A stretch of 47,058 bases of DNA from Rickettsiales bacterium Ac37b (GCA_000746585.2 CP009218.1:1-47058), one strand, 5' to 3'; shown: positions 1-7,658, numbered from the stretch's first letter. The notes: generated by a model not told the origin, from the letters alone. Made by a program: numbers and translations.

Positions 1-48
1 ATATAAATTCATTAGCGATTATGATTACTTTGTCCTGAAGAATTAGAT

Positions 49-162
49 ATTACGCATTATTAGACGACACATTACGCATTATTAGACGACACATTACGCA
101 TTATTAGACGACACATTACGCATTATTAGACGACACATTACGCATTATTAGACGACACATTA
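49..162. repeat. Iteron array: five direct 22-bp repeats
   Basis: Five perfect head-to-tail copies of a 22-bp unit start at 49, 71, 93, 115 and 137 (unit begins ATTACGCATTATTAG and ends ACGACAC), followed by a 4-base partial copy at 159-162. There are no spacers, so it is not a CRISPR array. The period of two helical turns, and the position next to the 3' end of an initiator gene with a RepA-type domain, fit iterons of a theta-replicating plasmid origin. That role is inferred. The flanks (1-48 and 163-218) are AT-rich and hold no gene. Confidence 0.8.
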
Positions 163-218
163 GTCCTAGAAAACGCTATTATAAATAGATATAACATGTT
201 CTCTTATATATACTTGTA

Positions 219-1658
219 TTAACTATTAATACAAATACTCTCTTCTTCTAATCGGGAGGCATAATTTCTTATAGAATGAAAAATGCAGTTTTCTAAAGAA
301 GGACAAACTTGCTTCCAAGCATATAAGATATCTTCTTTATAATGATCTAATAAGTATTCTTTTATAAAGTCTGTTTTGCAAACATAAACAACTTCACGTT
401 CAGTAATAGTATCAACTCTCATTTTCATAAACCACGATTTAAATATAGGAATATCATATTGCTTTAATAATACTAATAATACTTGTTTTTCATGATCATT
501 ATCAATTGATTGTAAAAATAGGTCTATATCTTGTTTATTATTTTCATTATGCTCAAGCGTATGGGTACTAGGTGATAATGAATTTTTTATAGCGGAAATT
601 AAATATGCTGTTATGTTATTAATTTTAGTATTATTATAATTCAAACGTTCAACAGTATGTTCTATAGCATTTCTAATAATGCTTTTCTCATAGGTATCGA
701 GCAAATTAAGAATTTGTTTTTCTGGTAGTGAAAAGTCATTTTTAAGAGAGTGATATAAATCATCTTGTTCTATAATAGTTTGATTTTTATCCTTGATACT
801 GTCAGACATTCTAATATGAGTATTACTAGGAGATAGTAAAATACCTGAATCTAAGATATTTACGTTAGCTTCATTATATACTTCCAAAACTTTTTCTAAT
901 TGTAATATAAACTTTCGTTTAAATTCGTATTTATGATGACGTGAAGTTGTATAACCAGCTCCAAATTGGGATTGCAAAGTTTCAAAGTTAAGTAATATAG
1001 GTTTCTTTAAGTAGCTCATTCTATATGTAAGCCAAAAATAAATATCCAGGGCTAGAGAACTATCTTTTAGTATCTGTACAGCTTCTATATCAATAGGAAC
1101 TGGATTTGATAATATTTCATTATAGAACTCTTCCCCTAATAGAATTTTAGAATTAAAAACATCTATGTTATCAAAATTTTCAGGATTCCAAAATACTCTA
1201 GTTTTATCTGCTATAGAAATTTTTGTTGAAATAAACTTGCCATTTGAAGCATCATGATAAGTACATGTGATAGTAGAAGCAAATAGTCTGCACATTTGGT
1301 CTTTGAATCTTGAAAGAGTACCCCACTTACCTCCGCTGACAGATATACCTAGGTTTTTCATAAAATTACTTAGGCTCTTTCCTAGAATAATTTCTCTTGA
1401 TTTATTTTTAAAAACTTCTGTAGACAACCAAGAAAGTATTATTCTTGGATAAGATCCATAGGGTATACCACCAGCCTCATCATTACCAATAATGGAAAGA
1501 GTGAAATTATTACATTGTCTCTTATATACTAAACCTTTGGGTTTTGAGTGAGGTAAAGATGCTGAAACAAGTGCGCGAGCAATGTATCCAATATCTTGAG
1601 GTTCTTCCTGTACTGTAAGAGACTTCTTATGTGTATAATCTTTTGTCAACCTAATCAC
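219..1658 (-). CDS. Plasmid replication initiator: RepA_C-like domain plus DnaA_N-like tail
   Basis: This 479-residue protein is the likely initiator of the plasmid origin. Residues about 43-260 match the RepA_C plasmid initiator family: GIPYGSYPRIILSWLSTEV near residues 64-82, KSREIILGKSLSNFM near 86-100, then GG..GTLSRFKDQMCRLFAS. The last 90 residues look like DnaA domain I, with FKSWFMKM at about 406-413 and the pattern of a hydrophobic strand, then DFIKEYLLDHYKEDILYAW. In DnaA this domain recruits DnaB helicase, so a joined initiator and helicase-recruiting protein is inferred. The start used is GTG at 1658; a TTG at 1649 is better spaced from AAGGTG. Iterons lie just beyond its 3' end and TAGTATA half-sites precede it. 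Confidence 0.85.
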   Translation of the reverse strand: MIRLTKDYTHKKSLTVQEEPQDIGYIARALVSASLPHSKPKGLVYKRQCNNFTLSIIGNDEAGGIPYGSYPRIILSWLSTEVFKNKSREIILGKSLSNFMKNLGISVSGGKWGTLSRFKDQMCRLFASTITCTYHDASNGKFISTKISIADKTRVFWNPENFDNIDVFNSKILLGEEFYNEILSNPVPIDIEAVQILKDSSLALDIYFWLTYRMSYLKKPILLNFETLQSQFGAGYTTSRHHKYEFKRKFILQLEKVLEVYNEANVNILDSGILLSPSNTHIRMSDSIKDKNQTIIEQDDLYHSLKNDFSLPEKQILNLLDTYEKSIIRNAIEHTVERLNYNNTKINNITAYLISAIKNSLSPSTHTLEHNENNKQDIDLFLQSIDNDHEKQVLLVLLKQYDIPIFKSWFMKMRVDTITEREVVYVCKTDFIKEYLLDHYKEDILYAWKQVCPSLENCIFHSIRNYASRLEEESICINS

Positions 1659-1660
1659 CT

Positions 1661-1692
1661 TTATAATATATACTATACTAGTATAATATATG
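1661..1692. promoter_or_regulatory. Palindromic operator-like sites upstream of rep
   Basis: The 37-base gap between rep and the next gene holds three half-sites of TAGTATA or its complement, at 1669-1675, 1674-1680 and 1679-1685. The last two form the perfect palindrome TATACTAGTATA (1674-1685). The same half-site is clustered upstream of parA. Autoregulation of rep, or binding by the partition partner protein, is an inference from position and repetition. Confidence 0.5.
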
Positions 1693-1695
1693 CTA

Positions 1696-2031
1696 TTACA
1701 TTTTGTTTTTTGTCTTCTTAAGACACATAATTTGTTCTTCTTTTATAGTTTTAAAAATAGCATTTTTATACCACTCAGTCTTGACTGATACATTTAAATC
1801 TTTTAAATGCCTTTCAATGGTAAGCCATTCTTTTTCATTAGTATTTATTAAAATAGGTTTCTTTAAATTACTACCTTCTGCTAAGGTACAAATGTCGGTT
1901 GTGTCTTGTAAAGGCCAAACATTACCTTTAACACATTTATACAATTCATCAAGTCCTTCCTTTGTTTGTTCAGCAGAGGAATCATTGATAAATTTTTCTG
2001 CTTTGGATACATCTATAGGTCTTTTACGCAT
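1696..2031 (-). CDS. Small ParA-partner candidate (ribbon-helix-helix-like)
   Basis: A 111-residue protein whose ATG overlaps the parA stop (ATGCGTAA), so the two are translationally coupled. No family was recognised with certainty. The C-terminal 50 residues read as a short strand (PILINTNEKEW) and two helices (LTIERHLKDLNVSVKTEWY, then KNAIFKTIKEEQ), the layout of a ribbon-helix-helix DNA-binding domain. Small ribbon-helix-helix proteins encoded next to ParA in other plasmids bind the centromere and repress the operon. By analogy this would be the ParB/ParG-like partner, and the TAGTATA palindromes upstream of parA and rep are candidate targets. The N-terminus begins MRKRPIDVSKAEKFI and is charged. 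Confidence 0.55.
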   Translation of the reverse strand: MRKRPIDVSKAEKFINDSSAEQTKEGLDELYKCVKGNVWPLQDTTDICTLAEGSNLKKPILINTNEKEWLTIERHLKDLNVSVKTEWYKNAIFKTIKEEQIMCLKKTKNKM

Positions 2032-2671
2032 TTTTAAATACCTCTTTATATAAATTCATTATTTCTGTTATAGATTTTTCATCCTTTTTTGTGACTTCTG
2101 TTACAGCCTGTCCTTCTGCTACAGACCTTCTAAAAGACACTCTATATCCTACTTTTATTTTAGAAAAATTAATATTACTAAGCTCTGTTGATAATTTACT
2201 TGCATCTTCTACGAGCTGACTGTTTGGATAAGAATCAACCTTGTTAAGAAAAGCTATAGTTTTAAGTTCTTCATTCATTGTTTTTGCCTCGCCTATAACT
2301 AAATCTAGTCGTTCCATGCTCCATACATCAAATTGGCTTGGTAAAAATGGAATAACCATTATATCAGCTTCAAGAAGAGCGCTTCTTAAGGAAGCACTAT
2401 CTCTGCCCCCCACATCTACAATAATATCATCATATTTATCTCTCAGTTTTCTTAATTCGCTTCCCAATATTTTGCCAGTAATAGAAGTACAAGATATCTC
2501 TGGTTGATGACCTTCGGCATCGCGTACGCTTGCAAAATCTGTTGAAGATTTCTGAGGATCTGCATCTACTAATAACACATCGCAACCATTTTGAGCCCTA
2601 ATTATTGATAAATTAGTAGCTATTGTTGTTTTTCCTGTACCGCCTTTTTCACTACCTACAACTATTATCAC
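2024..2671 (-). CDS. parA: ParA-family partition ATPase
   Basis: A 215-residue P-loop ATPase of the ParA/MinD superfamily that segregates low-copy plasmids. It has the deviant Walker A motif KGGTGKTT at residues 9-16 with the signature lysine at 9, the DADPQ motif (residues 36-40), and a Walker B-like DDIIVDVGG. The length and lack of an N-terminal HTH fit the short type Ib class, which usually pairs with a small DNA-binding protein; that partner would be the overlapping downstream gene. The start is GTG at 2671, preceded by AAGGATG. The promoter region upstream is packed with TAGTATA palindromes, suggesting autoregulation. A broken second parA lies at 5900-6406. Confidence 0.93.
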   Translation of the reverse strand: MIIVVGSEKGGTGKTTIATNLSIIRAQNGCDVLLVDADPQKSSTDFASVRDAEGHQPEISCTSITGKILGSELRKLRDKYDDIIVDVGGRDSASLRSALLEADIMVIPFLPSQFDVWSMERLDLVIGEAKTMNEELKTIAFLNKVDSYPNSQLVEDASKLSTELSNINFSKIKVGYRVSFRRSVAEGQAVTEVTKKDEKSITEIMNLYKEVFKNA

Positions 2672-2700
2672 TGAAATACATCCTTATTAAGTTATGACTA

Positions 2701-2815
2701 TAATATAGTATAGTATATACTATTATAGTATATACTTAAAGATAAATATCAAATAATTATACGTTAAATATTATTTTTATTGATAAACAGAGTTAATATT
2801 ACAATAGTATACTAT
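2701..2815. promoter_or_regulatory. TAGTATA palindrome cluster upstream of parA
   Basis: Six copies of the 7-mer TAGTATA or its complement occur at 2706-2712, 2711-2717, 2716-2722, 2726-2732, 2805-2811 and 2808-2814. They form two perfect palindromes, ATAGTATATACTAT (2710-2723) and ATAGTATACTAT (2804-2815). The same half-site occurs three times upstream of rep. Such clusters upstream of parA commonly act as operator and centromere, but no binding data exist here. Confidence 0.55.
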
Positions 2816-2828
2816 GTTATAGTTTTTT

Positions 2829-2910
2829 AATTTGTATTAGGGATGTCGTTACTCTTTGCTCACCTACTATTTGTAGGTTTTGCTCATCGCGCCTAACCCT
2901 AATACAAATT
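2829..2910. repeat. 82-bp inverted repeat, palindromic element
   Basis: Perfect 14-bp arms AATTTGTATTAGGG (2829-2842) and CCCTAATACAAATT (2897-2910) enclose 54 bases. These contain a smaller hairpin (CCTAC-TATTT-GTAGG) and two near-identical direct copies of TTTGCTCAYC. The arrangement resembles the small palindromic repeats scattered through Rickettsia genomes, but I could not assign it to a named class. It sits in the 500-base gap 2672-3172. The rest of that gap (2911-3172) is AT-rich and shows no gene. Confidence 0.6.
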
Positions 2911-3172
2911 AATTCACTATATATTAAGTTTCTTTTTAGAATATTTGAATAGGGTTTTATAGTAATACTGTTGAGTGAGTAGGGTAGGAGGGGTGTTTAT
3001 TAATTCATTATAATATATGTAAAAATAGAGTATGTAGAATGTCTCGTTAAACGACCGTTTTTTGAGAAGAAAAATTCTAGTTGAAAATAATGGTTATTTA
3101 TATATTATATTGTTATCTCATTAATCATAGTACTATTTACTCATAATAATACATAAAAGTAAGAAAAATCTC

Positions 3173-3739
3173 ATGAATAGAAAAATAGGTTACGCTCGGG
3201 TAAGTAAAAATGATCAAAATCTAAAAATGCAAATAGATGCTCTAGAGAGTTTTGGTTGTGATAGTAAAGACATATTTACTGATCAAGTATCAGGATCAAA
3301 ATCTGAAAGACCAGGATTAAATAAATGTCTAGAAGAATTACAAGCAGGAGATACTCTTGTTGTTTGGAGATTAGATAGGCTAGGAAGATCAATGATACAT
3401 CTTGTATCTCTTATCAATGATTTCCAAAAGAAAGGAATAGCTTTTAAATCTCTATGTGATGGTCCTATAGATACGACAACAGCATCTGGTGAATTTGTGT
3501 TTAATATATTTTCATCACTTAGCCAATTTGAGAAAAGATTAATCCAAGAAAGAACAAGGGCAGGACTTAATGCAGCAAGAGCAAGGGGAAGGTTAGGGGG
3601 CAGAAAGAAAACATTATCTAATAATCCCAAAGTGCTAACAGCTAAAAAGATGCATGAGAACCATAATATGAGCATCAACGATATCTGTAACATCTTAAAG
3701 ATCTCTAGAGCTACTTTTTATAGATATATTTCACTCTAG
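3173..3739 (+). CDS. Serine recombinase (resolvase/invertase family)
   Basis: A 188-residue small serine recombinase. The catalytic domain starts with KIGYARVSKNDQN, with nucleophile Ser11, and carries the conserved arginine cluster in VWRLDRLGRS (about residues 64-73) and the long E helix ending SQFEKRLIQERTRAGL. A C-terminal helix-turn-helix occupies about 150-186 (MSINDICNILKISRATFYRYI). Length and domain order match Tn3-type resolvases and Hin/Pin invertases. It may resolve plasmid multimers or invert a local segment; the sequence does not say which. It is monocistronic and divergent from parA, with a weak ribosome-binding site (GTAAG). The gene looks intact. Confidence 0.9.
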   Translation: MNRKIGYARVSKNDQNLKMQIDALESFGCDSKDIFTDQVSGSKSERPGLNKCLEELQAGDTLVVWRLDRLGRSMIHLVSLINDFQKKGIAFKSLCDGPIDTTTASGEFVFNIFSSLSQFEKRLIQERTRAGLNAARARGRLGGRKKTLSNNPKVLTAKKMHENHNMSINDICNILKISRATFYRYISL

Positions 3740-3754
3740 AAAGTTAATAAATTA

Positions 3755-3788
3755 CACAGAGTGATTCTACCGGGGGAATCTGCCTGTG
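3755..3788. terminator. Imperfect hairpin after the recombinase gene
   Basis: Arms CACAGAGTGATTC (3755-3767) and GAATCTGCCTGTG (3776-3788) pair at 10 of 13 positions around a GC-richer loop. It lies 15 bases after the recombinase stop and has no T-tract, so it could be a terminator or a recombinase-related site. Confidence 0.35.
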
Positions 3789-3912
3789 ATAAGTGAATCT
3801 CTATACTATAAAAGAATATTAATATAATAATCGAAAATCTTGTGATATATTAGAGTAATATTTTGGAAGAAGATATGCGCAAGATACAGACAGGAAGCAG
3901 GAGGGTACTTTC

Positions 3913-4308
3913 ATGAAGAGGTTTTTAATAGTGATAGCTACACTAATATCCATATTAATAGCATATATATTTATTAAAGATTGGCTAGATAATAGGCCTT
4001 TAAAATTCGAAAGTTATAAGAATCGCGAAGAATTTAATACTGTCCTTAAGACACAATTTCCTTTAGGTTCAGATATAAGAGAAATGATGAAATTATTTGA
4101 GCAATCTGGGGCAAGGTGTAAAGATAGGTCAGGTGAGGAAGATATGTCGCATGACATGAAAAAATATGACATAATCTATTGGTGTGAATATGAGAGCGGT
4201 TGGCTTAGTTTACCTCCTTTTCAAGTTTATGAGATATGGTTTATGGGTGATAAAAATCATAAATTAATAGAAATTTTTGGTTCAACATATACAGGGTTTG
4301 TTATTTAA
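3913..4308 (+). CDS. Small membrane-anchored protein, unknown function
   Basis: A 131-residue protein with one N-terminal hydrophobic segment (residues about 4-21, FLIVIATLISILIAYIFI) after a basic start, then a soluble domain that probably faces the periplasm. The soluble part has two cysteines, in ARCKDRSG and YWCEYES, that could pair. No family was recognised. A strong ribosome-binding site (AGGAGGGT) precedes the ATG. The next gene starts 24 bases downstream on the same strand, so the two probably form an operon and may work together. A partner or immunity-like role for the downstream protein is possible but untested. Confidence 0.65.
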   Translation: MKRFLIVIATLISILIAYIFIKDWLDNRPLKFESYKNREEFNTVLKTQFPLGSDIREMMKLFEQSGARCKDRSGEEDMSHDMKKYDIIYWCEYESGWLSLPPFQVYEIWFMGDKNHKLIEIFGSTYTGFVI

Positions 4309-4332
4309 TTATTGATAAAGAGGATAAAAATT

Positions 4333-5481
4333 ATGACATCATCAACAATTGAAATTTTTGCAAGACCAGTAAAAAAACCATTAAGCTTTACCCAACATCT
4401 TTATTTAGTGAGTACTGATAGTCAAGGTAATGAAAAGATTTTAAGATCAGGTCCTGAGTGCCCTGGTTTTGTTGCATCATTTACTAATGATCTAAAGGTA
4501 GTTTATGCTGACTATACGAAAGAGAACCAAAAATTATTTGATGGAGACTTTAACCCATCAAATAAAGTAAAACTTTACACAATTACCGGAACAGACATAG
4601 AAATCCAGGATAAGATGGAAAAGATGTGGGAAATCGGTAAGCAGATAAATGCTGGTAATTATGATTATAAGCTAGCTTTAAGTGTACTTGGTTGTTCTGA
4701 GTCAATATGTCATGTACAAAATAGTAATACAGTTGCTAATTTATTTGCAAAATCTATCGGAGTAGATCTAAAGCCGATCTTAGATCAGAAAAAACTATGG
4801 GCTCCTGGTATTGATGGTCATTTAGATCATACAATTATGGATAAATATACTCATAATTATATAGATGGACTTACAAGGATGCAGAATATTCTAGATGGAA
4901 TAAGAGAAGCCCAAGCACAAAGTAGTAATATAGATTTAGAAGCTATTATCAGGCAAAGTAAAGTGAAAGTAGAGGAGTTTCGTGCTCATAAAGGAGAGTA
5001 TTCAGCTGCAGAAGAATATGCTAAGTTTACTCAGTTAATGAAGGATTTAGATCTTGCTTTTGTATTAAATGATAATACTTCCTATAAGTATATAGCTTAT
5101 TCTGGTACGTTTAGACCAAATGTTTATGGTAACTCTATTGCTGAAATGTTTAATAAATATAAAGAAGTTGAGAAGCAGTATTGTCTTGAGAATGGTGATA
5201 ATCGTGAGATAATTTTTACTATAAAAAGTATGACTGAGGATAAAGTGTTTTATGCATCAGATATGTTACCAAATAATCAGATAAGGGGATCATGGCATAG
5301 GGATGGAGAATTTAGTATAGAGAAGAATCCAGATTATGATCCAAACTACCTAACAGTCCTTGATAAGCAGTGTCATAGTTTATCTGAATTTAGAGATGCA
5401 TCATCACCACTAAACGCAAAGCTAGATGAGATATGTACTTTTGCGGGTGTAGACAATAATAATTTAAAGGATGAATTGTAG
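4333..5481 (+). CDS. Unknown protein, possible papain-like (permuted NlpC-like) fold
   Basis: A 382-residue protein. ATG 4333 is chosen over an upstream TTG at 4312 because AAAGAGG ends nine bases before it. The first 170 residues have a pattern I associate with permuted papain-like domains in secreted bacterial proteins: a strand with His (TQHLYLVSTDSQGNEKILR), a long middle helix (EKMWEIGKQINAG), then an NSN motif before a helix (CHVQNSNTVANLFAKSIGV) and WAPGIDGHLDHT. No standard Cys-His pair is clear, so activity is doubtful. The rest is helical with no recognisable domain. No signal peptide was seen. Family assignment is weak; that this is a gene is well supported. Confidence 0.6.
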   Translation: MTSSTIEIFARPVKKPLSFTQHLYLVSTDSQGNEKILRSGPECPGFVASFTNDLKVVYADYTKENQKLFDGDFNPSNKVKLYTITGTDIEIQDKMEKMWEIGKQINAGNYDYKLALSVLGCSESICHVQNSNTVANLFAKSIGVDLKPILDQKKLWAPGIDGHLDHTIMDKYTHNYIDGLTRMQNILDGIREAQAQSSNIDLEAIIRQSKVKVEEFRAHKGEYSAAEEYAKFTQLMKDLDLAFVLNDNTSYKYIAYSGTFRPNVYGNSIAEMFNKYKEVEKQYCLENGDNREIIFTIKSMTEDKVFYASDMLPNNQIRGSWHRDGEFSIEKNPDYDPNYLTVLDKQCHSLSEFRDASSPLNAKLDEICTFAGVDNNNLKDEL

Positions 5482-5485
5482 TTCT

Positions 5486-5502
5486 AAGGGACTTTGTCCC
5501 TT
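5486..5502 (+). terminator. Short perfect hairpin after 4333-5481
   Basis: AAGGGAC and GTCCCTT pair perfectly (7 bp) around a TTT loop, five bases after the stop codon at 5481. There is no clear T-run, so efficient intrinsic termination is uncertain. The stretch 5503-5615 shows no gene. Confidence 0.5.
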
Positions 5503-5615
5503 GCACTTGTAAGGATAAGTCTCTTTGTTGCTAATTTAAGATTATTTAGTGTATCTAGCTGTTTTTCAGCAAGTTTAAAAATATTGCTATTTATTTTCAT
5601 ACCTGAGGTAAGATA

Positions 5616-5741
5616 ATGCTTACTAATTTATTGAAAAAACTTTTCGATACTAAGAAATCTTATCTTCGTGCAATTATGAAAGAATTGTATAATTCAAAAA
5701 ACATTACTCAGAATTTATTAAAAAGAAGATTAGGAGTGTGA
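5616..5741 (+). CDS. Small basic protein, 41 residues
   Basis: An ATG-started frame of 41 codons, rich in Lys, Leu and Arg (MLTNLLKKLFDTKKSYLRAI, ending LLKRRLGV), preceded by GAGGTAA. The next small gene starts one base after its stop. No homology was recognised. It could be a genuine short gene or the remnant of a longer one, since this stretch is decaying. Confidence 0.35.
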   Translation: MLTNLLKKLFDTKKSYLRAIMKELYNSKNITQNLLKRRLGV

Positions 5742-5742
5742 T

Positions 5743-5886
5743 ATGACCATTAAAACTCTGAAATATTATCCATACAAATTATTAATGCTGTCGCCAATCA
5801 TTTCATCTTTAATAATCAGTCTATTATTAATAATTTTCTCATTCCTAGAACGAAACGGCATTAACTTTTGGGAAAGCAGTACATAA
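5743..5886 (+). CDS. Small single-span membrane protein, 47 residues
   Basis: An ATG-started frame of 47 codons with AGGAG well placed upstream. It has one hydrophobic segment (LMLSPIISSLIISLLLIIF) and a short polar tail ending NFWESST. The tight spacing to the preceding small gene and to the broken parA at 5900 suggests one transcript. Function unknown. Confidence 0.4.
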   Translation: MTIKTLKYYPYKLLMLSPIISSLIISLLLIIFSFLERNGINFWESST

Positions 5887-5899
5887 TGGAGAAACTTAT

Positions 5900-6406
5900 A
5901 TGCCCATAATTACCGTTGCAAGCACTAAAGGAGGAGCTGGTAAATCTACTTTAGTAAGAAGTATCGCATGTCATTGTGCTCAAAGTGGGTTCAAAACAGC
6001 AGTTATAGATGCCGATCCTCAAGGGAGTATTATAAAAAGAAATTTTGAAGATTAGGTTTTGAAGAATATATATATTGTTGCAGAACCAGAAGAGAATGTT
6101 TTTAATGTCATAGAAGAACTGAAATCCAAATATTATCCTATAATCATAGACACCGGTGGATTTAGAAATAGGACAACAATCAAAGCACTTGTTGCAAGCG
6201 ATTTGTCTATAATACCTTTAAAACCATCAGCTGATGATTTAACATCAGCAGTAGAAACCTATCAACTAGTACAGGAGTTAAATCAAACATTAGAACGTAA
6301 ACATAAGCCTATAAATTATAGGATGATTATTACAATGTCACAACAAGGTACAATTATTTCACGACATATACGAGGAGATCTACAGCCGTTAAAATTGAAG
6401 AGGTAG
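5900..6406 (+). pseudogene. Broken second parA gene (in-frame stop, altered C-terminus)
   Basis: The frame opens with MPIITVASTKGGAGKSTLV, a deviant Walker A motif, and then VIDADPQG, both hallmarks of ParA ATPases. It is interrupted by an in-frame TAG at 6053-6055. The same frame continues to 6406 with IIIDTGGFRNRT, LSIIPLKPSADD and MIITMSQQGTIISRHIRGDL, the normal remainder of a VirC1/ParA-type protein. The usual C-terminal part is missing: the frame stops at 6406, and the neighbouring frame (6382-6486) encodes an unrelated acidic tail ending APRN. A sequencing error at the TAG cannot be excluded, but the neighbouring decay argues for a real pseudogene. Confidence 0.75.
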
Positions 6407-6496
6407 GTAAGAATGAAGAAGAAATTACTATTAAGACAAATGATATAAAATATGAAAGGATAGTGGCTATAGCGCCAAGAAATTAAAAAAGTGTAA

Positions 6497-6613
6497 ATGA
6501 AGAAATACCTTATTGATAAGCCAGAGGAAACAGAAAGATCATTGATTCTCAAAGGTCTTAAGTTATTAGGTTTTGATATTCAAACTAATGAGATTAAATA
6601 TAGAAGAAAATAA
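6497..6613 (+). CDS. 38-residue fragment or small gene, unknown
   Basis: A short ATG frame (starts MKKYLIDKPEETERSLILKG, ends NEIKYRRK) follows the 34-residue frame at 6382-6486, which has no start codon and is probably the tail of a lost gene. Neither was recognised. Both lie between a broken parA and a broken recombinase, so they are most likely remnants. The gap 6614-6706 shows nothing further. Confidence 0.25.
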   Translation: MKKYLIDKPEETERSLILKGLKLLGFDIQTNEIKYRRK

Positions 6614-6706
6614 GATTACTTATATAGATTAATATAATTGTTTGTTATTAGTTAGTATTAGGCCCATGTACAGTTTTAGATAAATGCTTAACTACAACTT
6701 TAAGTT

Positions 6707-7159
6707 GTGTTAGCAGAAGAGGGGAAAGGATTACAAGAAGCCCTAAAATACTTAAAAACAGGAGATTGTTTAATTGTTTGGAAATTAGATAGACTTGGAA
6801 GATCATTATCTCATTTAATAACTCTCATTGATACTTTTAAAGAAATAAATATAGGATTTAAATCTATAACAGAACAGATGGATACAACAACTCCGCATGG
6901 AGAGTTTTTATTTAGTGTATTTGGAGCATAAGCTCAATATGAGCATTCTCTAACTAAAGAAAGAATAATGGCAGGGCTAGCCTCAGCCAAGCAAAGAGGT
7001 AAGAGGGGAGGGAGACCGAAAGTGATTTTATTAGAGAAGATGCATGCTATAAACGAAGCTTTAAAATCAGGAGTAAGTAAAGCAGCTATATGCAGAACCT
7101 TTAATGTTAAAAGAACCACCCTCTATTATAATTTAGATAATATACTAAATATTGAATAA
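6707..7159 (+). pseudogene. Degraded serine recombinase
   Basis: The reading frame lacks the first 50 or so residues of a resolvase, including the catalytic serine. It begins near LQEALKYLKTGDCLIVWKLD, keeps the RLGRS-type arginine motif and TTPHGEFLFSVFGA, then hits an in-frame TAA at 6929-6931. The same frame resumes with AQYEHSLTKERIMAGLASAK and the HTH region KAAICRTFNVKRTTLYY up to 7159. The residues fit the recombinase at 3173 closely, so this is an older paralogue or a related copy. It cannot make an active enzyme. Confidence 0.85.
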
Positions 7160-7268
7160 TGATAAAAATATATATTTTATATTGATTAAAAAAGTGAAAA
7201 GTAGAGTTAATGTTACTTTAATAGTAACTTACCTTAAGTATGTAAGATTAAAAGTACCTATAGAATTT

Positions 7269-7494
7269 ATGAATAAAACTGTACTTATTTTTGGTTATGG
7301 ATATGTATCAAAGTTTTTATTAGAGGAGTTAAGTAAAAAGAGATTGGACCGTTTATTGTACATCTAGACGTAATATTACGGATACACTTGGGTTGAGTAA
7401 TATAAAGATTATTAATTTTAATGATCCAAGCCTTCTTCCAATAATCAAGAAAGCAAGTGCTATAATAAGTACAGTGGCAACAGACCCAAGTTAG
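7269..7494 (+). pseudogene. Frameshifted epimerase/SDR fragment
   Basis: The frame from ATG 7269 (KTVLIFGYGYVSKFLLEELS) has the N-terminal Rossmann glycine motif GxGxxS seen in YeeZ-like NAD-dependent epimerases. At about 7345 the match moves to another frame, which reads WTVYCTSRRNITDTLGLSNI and then IIKKASAIISTVATDPS before a stop at 7494. That is the expected continuation of strand 2 and the following motif. The rest of the enzyme is absent. Such a gene is normally chromosomal in Rickettsia, so this looks like a captured and decayed piece. Confidence 0.65.
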
Positions 7495-7636
7495 ACCTAT
7501 TACTGATAATTTATTAGATTGTTAAAAGACCTTCTCAACTATTCTAATGGTTTATTATTCTTAACTCCTATAAATAAGTGTTACTATTATTTAAAAATAT
7601 AAATATACTATAGACATGTTTTTTACAGTATATATA

Positions 7637-7658
7637 AGTATAGGGTATACCCTATACT
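7637..7658. promoter_or_regulatory. Perfect 22-bp palindrome upstream of a recombinase gene
   Basis: Eleven-base arms with no loop (left arm AGTATAGGGTA) form a perfect palindrome 155 bases before the recombinase start at 7813. It could be an operator or a resolution/crossover site for that enzyme. A TTGACA at 7746-7751 may be a -35 box, but no convincing -10 stands at the right distance. Apart from these signals the gap 7495-7812 is AT-rich and shows no gene. Confidence 0.45.

Noticed and set aside
49-162. CRISPR array
   Set aside because: The 22-bp repeats are contiguous with no unique spacers, and no cas genes are present.
4312-4332. Upstream TTG start for the 4333 gene
   Set aside because: The sequence AAAGAGG lies within the extension and is correctly spaced for the ATG at 4333.
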